Program-made: the position numbers and the translations under genes
Shown here: positions 57,351 to 64,000 of the stretch, one piece after another
How the letters are laid out: each line of letters begins with the position of its first letter
Position numbering within the stretch: position 1 is the stretch's first letter
Notes under the pieces: generated by a model
Seen by the model: only the letters and a program-made list of their open reading frames with translations
Told to the model about the DNA's origin: nothing
Databases searched by the model: none
DNA from: Aaosphaeria pasadenensis
Lineage: Eukaryota; Ascomycota; Dothideomycetes; Pleosporales
Assembly: GCA_022813625.1 (NCBI GenBank)
Contig: JAKLMB010000003.1
Span: forward strand, 620,001 to 684,000
Length of the DNA: 64,000 nt
Reading direction: 5' to 3'

Positions 57351-58684
57351 TTACTTGAGAACGGGCTTGTGGGTGGCGGGGGCCTCGGAGGGGTCGTTGA
57401 AGATGTTGATGTCCCATCGTGGGGAGTCTGTGACACGATTTCGTTAGTTTTTCTTTCAAAACAAAGATGTTGGAAAGGAAATGATGACATACTAGCAGTG
57501 TAAGGAATGTTAAATCGCTGCGGGTTCTTTCCAAGCGCATCGACATCCTTAATCTCCTCCTCGCTGAGCTCAATCTCGTCAAAGTTGCTCGCGATGCGGC
57601 TCGGGGTGATGGACTTGGGGATGACAGAGTGTCCGCCGACCTTGGACCACGCGAGCACGACCTGCGCGGGCGTGACGTCCCTTCCGAGGCGCGCGGACGC
57701 CTTCTTCGCGATGGCCTGGACCTCGGGCCTGTTGATGATGAGGGGGAGGCCGAAGGCGTTGTTGCCGAAGGCGGAGTACGCGGTGATGTGGATGCCCTTC
57801 TCCTTTGCGTAGGCGATGAGCTCGGGCTGGGGGAGGAGCGGGTGGCGTTCGATTTGGTTGGTTGCGGGGACTTGTCCTGTGGCGGCGATGATGGACTCGA
57901 GTTGCTCGATGTTGAAGTTGGAGACGCCGACGGTGCGGACTTTGTCCTTGGGCAGCGCGAGGACCGCTTTCCAGGTCTCGGCGAGGGTCACGGAGTCGTT
58001 GATCACGACGTCGCCGCCCTTGTGGGTGGATGAGGTGTCGGCTGGGAAGTACTCGTCGCCGGAGTTGACTTCTTGGAAGGCGACGGGCCAGTGGATGAGG
58101 AATTGGTCGAGGTAGGTAAGGTTGAGCTCTTTCAGGGCCTTGTCGAGGGCTTTAGGGACGAGGGCGGGGCTGTGTTGGGAGTTCCAGAGCTTGGAGGTCT
58201 GGAAGTGACGATGTGTGTTAGTTTTTCCAATTGAAGACAATCAAGTAGCAATGAGGCTGGCGACATTGGAGTGAAAATGAGGCTACTACTTACAATGAAG
58301 AGGTCCTCACGCTTCAAGTTGAAGTCTTTGAGACCCTTTGCGATGCCTTCTGCAACCTCGGGCTGGTTCTCATAGCTGGAATTGTAATTAGTGGGAGATC
58401 CTGAATAAGATGGAACTGTACAGAAGCACTTACATGAGAGCAAGATCCAAGTGTCGGTATCCAGCCTTGAGGGCTTCGTAAACGGCCTTGGAGACCTCTC
58501 CGGGGGCAGACTGCCATGTGCCGAAACCCAATGTTCTGTATGAAGAAAAATGAAGTTAGAATTGGCTGAGCGCATGTAGTTTTGTTGGAAGTGGTGGAGA
58601 GGATGAACATAGTGAATGGTGTTAGGAGTGTACATACGGGATCTCAAGGCCGCTGCTAAGCTTGACTGACTGTCCGAGAGACAT
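57351..58684 (-). CDS. Aldo/keto reductase
   Basis: NADPH-dependent aldo/keto reductase of 337 aa. Exons are 58684-58638, 58535-58434, 58375-58294, 58198-57493 and 57427-57351. The catalytic tetrad is Asp and Tyr in HLDLALIYEN, Lys in ITSKLWNS, and His in QFLIHWPVAF. The cofactor-binding end is SVIPKSITPSRIASNF. The last short exon completes the C-terminus (SPRWDINIFNDPSEAP). The GCY/Gre3 type of xylose/glycerol reductase is the closest general match. Exon 4 is strongly G/C in third codon positions, unlike the neighbouring ustYa-like gene. It is divergent from that gene over about 700 bp. Confidence 0.9.
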
Positions 58685-59394
58685 GATTGTGAAATGAGAT
58701 AGAAGGTAGGTTGTGGAAGATTTTCCGGGTATCGAGAGGACGAGAGAGTATAGAGTGGAGGGGTAAGAGGAAAAAGAGAGGAAGAAATGCTGGAGAGCTT
58801 GAAGGTGTTTTATAAACAAGACGGAAGAATTGCGAGATGTATAGTCGGAATTGGGTAAAGTGGACGATGCCCCTCCATGCGCCTCCCCCCACCATTCATC
58901 CCACCTAGTTACGTAGGCCACCTACTCATATCCTTACTATACAAGTACATAGTTAGTTGGTTGAGTACCCTGAGTGACAGTGTAAGACTGTGTGAGGTGT
59001 ATACCTATTGTAGTAATTCGTAGTAGATGCCCCGCGTTGTTTGGGTTTGGTTACGAGAGCGGTTAGGTAGCTTTGGCGTGTCGTCTCCTTTCGGCTCATC
59101 TTTCTCCGAACATCCTCCCTCCCAAAGAACATCAAGACTCTCTCTACTCATAGCACAACACATCGCATCACATCATTCACACTAGGGAGGTTGACACAAC
59201 TCAACGCTCTATCCCTTCTCTCTTCTGCCATTCGTCGCCATCTCATCCGAGTATTGTGTCTTATCGTGCAATTCCTCCGAAGCCCATCTCATCCCTCCCT
59301 CCCTCTCTAATCCCTCTCCCATTCTTCTCCGTCTTCTTCTTCTTGCTCGGAGCTTCTCCGGAATCCTCCCGCCGCCGTCGCCTGGCTTGCTCTG
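58685..59394. promoter_or_regulatory. Divergent promoter region, AKR/ustYa-like
   Basis: About 710 bp between the start codons of the aldo/keto reductase (minus) and the ustYa-like gene (plus). CT-rich before the latter. No precursor-peptide gene is visible within it. Confidence 0.45.
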
Positions 59395-60250
59395 ATGCAA
59401 ATCCGTTTTCCGTTCAGCCGCGGCCGACCTTCTTCTGCTTCTTTTTCCTCTTCCTCTTCTCCGCCCGAATACGTGCCACTAAAGGCTATAGACGGACCTA
59501 CTTCCACCAATAATGGACCTTCAAAGCAGAAAGGGCACTTTTTCGCTGTAGCCTGGCTCATTCTCTTGGTTGGTTATATATGGCTTTTCGTCGCATTGTA
59601 TCAGAATGGCCGTAACCGTGCAGGACCCTCTACCATCGTCAGAGAGACCGTGGGCCGTAAGTCAATTGTATTCTCATGTTGCTGCAGTATCGTTTAGTAA
59701 CAAATATATCAATCGAATAGTAGAACCACAAGCGCACATATTCAAAGAGGATCAGAAATATGCTAACAGGCCAAACTTAACCACTAACAAAGCATGGCTG
59801 GACCTCTTCCCAATGCAGGGAGGTTTCTTCAGACACCCTAAAATTGCGCCAGAACGCTCTACGTTTTCCACGTTCCATCAACTCCATTGCCTCGACGGAA
59901 TTCGTCATGGCTACTGGAGTCTCTTTGACATGGTGATGCAGGGTCAGAAAATGACCGAGGCAGAACTTCCACACCATGCATCGGCCCAGCACTTCATGCA
60001 CTGTCTGGACCTCATCCGCAATGCCATGATGTGCCAGCCTGATTTGACGGTCGAAGTCCAGAACGATAAGCTCGGAGGTGTAGAAGGATTTGGGACTGAG
60101 CATTCGTGTATAGACTGGAAGAAGCTTGTCGATTGGACGAGTGAATGGGAGACATACAGACAGGATGAGGATGAACACCGAATGGGTGACTATGATGATG
60201 AGAGGTATCAAGAACATGGTCATGCTCATAATCGCCACAAGCGGCCTTGA
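59395..60250 (+). CDS. ustYa-like (DUF3328) oxidase
   Basis: DUF3328/ustYa family protein of 263 aa. Exons are 59395-59656 and 59721-60250 (donor GTAAGT, acceptor CGAATAG, 64 nt). A cytoplasmic Ser-rich N-terminus precedes one membrane helix (about 48-70, HFFAVAWLILLVGYIWLFVA). The luminal part has the two family HxxHC motifs: FSTFHQLHCLDGIRHGYW (H140, H143, C144) and AQHFMHCLDLIRNAMMC (H178, H181, C182), plus the usual ending SCIDWKKLVDW. UstYa relatives oxidise and cyclise peptides (for example ustiloxin and cyclochlorotine pathways). Here there is no NRPS or precursor gene nearby, so the substrate is open. The C-terminus is rich in His/Asp/Glu. Confidence 0.85.
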
Positions 60251-60360
60251 ATCCATTACTGTAGATTCGAGACTATCTTTTGACTTTTGGCTTAAATGTG
60301 CGGAACAGTCTTTCGCTGCAAAATCCCCACGTCATGTGATCGCGAGGAAAGTACGCGCTA

Positions 60361-60366
60361 ACGCGT
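60361..60366 (+). promoter_or_regulatory. MCB-like ACGCGT element before recQ
   Basis: ACGCGT, the MluI cell-cycle box recognised by MBF in yeasts, lies 143 nt upstream of the RecQ start, beside further CGCG cores. It is a single match and could be chance. Confidence 0.35.
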
Positions 60367-60508
60367 TGTTGCTCCTAGCGCGTCCTGGAGGTCATCTCTT
60401 CTCCATACAACGTCGCAAGCTTCCAATTTAGCCATCAATCACCTACTCACAATTTCTCCTTGGCAATTCACTTCCCCAGTCAAACCAATCTTGGGAACAG
60501 CAATATCG

Positions 60509-62725
60509 ATGTCGGACGATGAATTTGGTCTTGGTTCCGATGATGACTTCGAGGCCGCTCTAGTACATGCATCCGACACAGCTATTGCTGGTAAGCGAAA
60601 GCAGTCAATCGACATCGACACTACATCCTCCAAGAAGACCAAAATAGATTCACCCTCACTTGAACTCGCCAGAAAAGTGTTAAAACAACGGTTTGAGCTA
60701 CCGAATTTCCGTTTGAAACAGGAAGAGGCCGTCACTAGAATTCTCGATGGCGGAAGTGCAGTTGTGGTCTTCCCTACAGGCGGCGGGAAGAGTCTCTGCT
60801 ACCAAGTCCCTGCCGTCGCTTTCAAGGAGCAAGATCGAGAGTCGTCCTCGCGCGCTGAAACGCACAGCGGTGTGACGCTCGTGATATCTCCTCTTATCGC
60901 GTTGATGAAAGACCAGGTGGATGCTCTGCTACGTCGAAAGATCAGAGCTGCAGTACTCAACTCCTCCGTCGATCGCGCTCAATTCCTTGCAACCCAAGAT
61001 GACCTGCGCAACGGACGTCTCGATCTCATCTATTGTGCACCCGAGCGTTTGAACGCTGAGGGATTTATTCAATCTCTGCAAGCCATACCTGGTGGTATTC
61101 GACTTCTCGCGGTCGATGAAGCACACTGTATCTCTGAGTGGGGTCACTCGTTCCGTCCCGAATACCTCAAGATCGCTCGTTTTGCACAGGAAGCTAAAGT
61201 GGAAAGGGTGATATGCCTGACCGCTACTGCGACTCCTCGAGTTGTTGAAGATATTTGTGCAGCTTTCTCTATCCCACAGGAAGGCGTCTTCAAGACTACG
61301 GTCTATCGACCAAACCTACGACTGTTGGCAGAATCGAGCACTAAAGATGCAGACGAAGTTACAGTTCTCTGCAACTTCTTGCGCAGGAACCCGGGGCCGA
61401 CAATTGTGTACGTTACGCTACAAAAGGGTGCCGAGGAACTAGCACTGTCCTTGAAAAGGAACGGATTTGATGCGAAACCGTATCACGCTGGCATGGACAC
61501 CAAAGTGAAGGAGAAAACACAGGAGCTCTTTTTGCCGAGCAAAAAGATGATTGTAGTCGCGACGATTGCCTTTGGTATGGGAATTGATAAACCGGACATT
61601 CGAAATATCGTTCACTTCGATGTGCCTCGGACGATCGAGGATTATTGCCAACAAATTGGTCGAGCTGGAAGGGATGGACTGCCGAGCGTGTGCTTCTTTA
61701 AGCTGTCGACAAAAGACTTCTACCTGCGCAACGTGTTCACATATGGCGACCGACCCTCGCTCAACAATCTCCGCAAGCTCTTGGGAGAAATTTCCTCGCC
61801 TGAGAGGTGTAAGCTTCAAGCTGGAGATAGCTTCAAGGTATCTTTCTATGCCCAAGAGAAAGATTTTGACATACGAGTGAGTTATTATCCTGTTCAGATA
61901 GAGAGATAATTTGCAGACTGACAATTGTTGAAGTCGACTACCCTTGGAATTATATACGCTCAGTTGGAGCTTCATTTCAAGCTCTTCCGTCGCGTAGGGT
62001 CAGAGTATTCGGAGTACAAATACTTTGCTAAGGATCCAGGGGCCTTGACCCGTGACAGCACTCCAGAATCCAAAGCAATTCAGGCCGCTGCCAAAGGCTC
62101 CCAGAAATGGAAGACAGTTGATCTCGAACAAATTGTAGCAAGGCGAGGGTTCTCGCGGCCCGACCTCGTGCGAAAACTTGACACATGGAATGAGAAAGGC
62201 ATGGTCGAGGTGAAGAAGGCAGGCACTACGAATGTCTTTCGCCTCGAGAAGCCACTCCCATCGAACCAAAAAGAGATTGATGAAATTGCCCACCACCTAG
62301 ACCGCGCCATGGAAAACAAGGAACTCCAAGACCTCAGGCGAACGCAAGCTTTGATTGACCTCATCACTTCTAAAGAGTGTTTTGCTCACTCCATCACCTC
62401 CTATTTCGGCGAATCGAACACCGCAACATCAACCGGAACCCTCGAAGAATGTGGCCATTGCACGTGGTGTGAAACTCACAAGCAAATCACTCTCCCCGGC
62501 GAACCTGCTCCGGCCCCGACCCCTTTCCAACTAAAGCAGGTCATGGATGCTAGCCCTATCCACGACGACCCAAGGTTTCTCGCGAAGATCGCTTTTGGTA
62601 TAAAGACTCCCTGGATGAGGACGCTCGGGTTGCAGAAGAGTCCTGCTTTTGAGTCGATGATGGACTGTGATTTCCTGGAGCTGGTGAGGGCTTTTGAAGC
62701 GGAATGCAAGAAAGCCAACAAGTAA
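60509..62725 (+). CDS. RecQ family DNA helicase
   Basis: ATP-dependent 3'-5' DNA helicase of 719 aa for replication and recombination repair in the nucleus. Exons are 60509-61876 and 61934-62725. Motifs in order: Q-motif region (FELPNFRLKQEEAVTRIL), Walker A (FPTGGGKSLCYQ, about residue 90), DEAH box (AVDEAHCISEWGHSFRPEY), motif III (LTATAT), motif IV-VI (TIAFGMGIDKPDIRNIVHFD, then QQIGRAGRDG). The RecQ-Ct follows with the four-cysteine zinc site (KECFAHSI ... ECGHCTWC). No HRDC domain is obvious. The N-terminus is short and acidic. I start at ATG 60509; the TTG at 60491 used by an upstream reading is not a start. Likely a RecQ1-type enzyme rather than the large Sgs1/BLM. Confidence 0.92.
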
Positions 62726-63191
62726 ATGCATCAGTTTTTTATAGTCATTTAAGCTTGGAATTGTTTGAATATTAGGTACAGGGATTACGATTACTATGTA
62801 GAGGCAGCTAGACACGACTGAATGAAATACTATCATGGTACTTGCTCTGGCTCATCTTGATGTTGTATCAACTTAGCAAATCATACGCCCTCAATATTGT
62901 ACCTCAAAGCGCGGTTATTAAAGCTACAATAGAACATTACAATAGAACATTATTCAGTGACTTTCAAGGCACACGAGTGCATAGCCCTAGACTTGCTGTG
63001 GGCCAATGCTATCGGGCGCGGAAATGCGTCTCATTGGCCAGCTATCGGCATTTCGTTCGAGGGGTACTCGTATATTCATTCCCAACCACATCTATGACTG
63101 GCTGGCGGAGTAACAACAGAACAACCTTGCAACGAGATACAACCAGACACACACCATATCTCCATCCAAATACCTTCCCCAAATTCTAAAC
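62726..63191. other. Intergenic
   Basis: Between tandem plus-strand recQ and the 2-hydroxyacid dehydrogenase gene. No gene seen. Confidence 0.5.
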
Positions 63192-64000
63192 ATGACAGCA
63201 AAACCAAAAGTCCTCCTCCTCGGCACCATAGAATCGTAAGCCCCCATACCCCTCCTCCCCTCTACCACCATCCTCAAAACCCCTCGCTAACCTCCCTCCA
63301 GCGACACAAAAGAATGGGCCAAACTGCAAGAAATCGCAGACGTCGTGACGCCGACGTCTCAATCGCGAGACGCCTTCCTGGCCGAGTGTCGCAGCGGGGC
63401 ACTCGACGGCGTGGTCGCGGCGTTCCGGACGTTCTCGTCTGTCCAAGTCACGGGACTGGTTGATAAGGAGCTGGTTGAGGCGCTGCCGCGGAGTTTGGGG
63501 TTTGTTTGCCATAACGGTACGTTTGCTCTATTCTATTGTGCATTACTCCCTGGGCGTCTACGTGAGGGTGGGCGTATGATTGCGTGATGCAATGAATGAA
63601 TGCTTGCTTGATTGATTCACTGTGCGGAGCGATGATCCTCTAAGAAATCAAGAGAACTATAAACTGAGGAAACGACACCACAACAGGAGCCGGCTACGAC
63701 CAAATCGACGTCTCCGCCTGCACCGCGCGCAACATACTCGTCTCCAACGTCCCCACGGCCGTCGACGACGCCACGGCTGACACCGCCATCTTTCTCCTCC
63801 TCGGCGCCCTGCGCGGCTTCAACAAAGGCATGTCTTCCCTGCGCGCAGGCCGCTGGATCGCAGACGTACCTCTCGGCCACGACCCGCAGGGTAAGGTACT
63901 TGGGATCATTGGAATGGGCGGGATTGGGAGTGTGTTTGCGAGGAGGGCGCTAGGGTTCGGGATGAAGGTGCAGTATTTTAATCGGAGGAGGTTGGGGAGC
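63192..64000 (+). CDS. D-2-hydroxyacid dehydrogenase (partial)
   Basis: 5' part of an NAD(P)-dependent D-isomer 2-hydroxyacid dehydrogenase, similar to glyoxylate/hydroxypyruvate reductase. Exons seen are 63192-63235, 63302-63516 and 63688 onward; the third is cut by the window end. Family landmarks are FVCHNG-AGYDQIDVSACTARN (joined by the second splice), SNVPTAVDDATADTAIFLLLG and the nucleotide-binding loop GIIGMGGIGSVFARR. The catalytic Arg, Glu and His lie beyond the window. The coding sequence is strongly GC-rich. The second intron is long (171 nt). Confidence 0.88.

Overview
The window is nuclear DNA of a filamentous ascomycete (Pezizomycotina, probably Dothideomycetes). Genes have mostly 45-75 nt introns with GTAAGT-like donors and CTAAC-like branch sites. 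Fungal-only families are present: HET, ustYa/DUF3328, DUF7770, UNC93-like and Dal5-like transporters, a division 1 chitin synthase and Csm1/Pcs1. I see no tRNA, rRNA, CRISPR or intact transposon. All gene models below were spliced by hand from frame, splice signals and family motifs.

Region 1 (1-23.8 kb) is mostly metabolic, secreted and transport genes: a GNAT acetyltransferase; an amidase converging on a three-domain ThDP enzyme; a secreted M28 aminopeptidase divergent from a Dal5-type permease, with GATA sites between them; a secreted cupin; an UNC93-like transporter; a large protein with a STAND-type N-terminus, TPR-like helices and ankyrin repeats but no NTPase domain; an O-methyltransferase; a GH16 glycosidase; and an HSL-type esterase. 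The peptidase and permease look like a nitrogen-scavenging pair. The methyltransferase, glycosidase and esterase have no PKS, NRPS or terpene synthase nearby.

Region 2 (about 24-44 kb) looks accessory: gene-poor, with short fast-evolving or unplaced genes. It holds a basic hypothetical protein, an NTF2-like protein, a secreted RNase T1-like protein with altered catalytic positions, an unrecognised 315 aa protein, a DUF7770 gene with a doubtful start, a HET-domain protein, a four-cysteine secreted protein and a single-pass membrane protein. One conserved gene, a Cuz1/ZFAND1-like AN1 zinc-finger protein, sits inside it.

Region 3 (43.7-64 kb) is mostly conserved: MTP18 head-to-head with ATP synthase subunit k, the monopolin/kinetochore subunit Csm1/Pcs1, an SDR, a phenol 2-monooxygenase-like flavoprotein with a 12-nt exon, a chitin synthase, an aldo/keto reductase divergent from an ustYa-like (DUF3328) oxidase, a RecQ helicase, and the 5' part of a 2-hydroxyacid dehydrogenase cut by the window end.

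I found no clearly new multi-gene system. The best candidates for follow-up are the secreted RNase-like and four-cysteine proteins, the NTPase-less STAND-like protein, and the ustYa/AKR pair as a possible RiPP-type locus.
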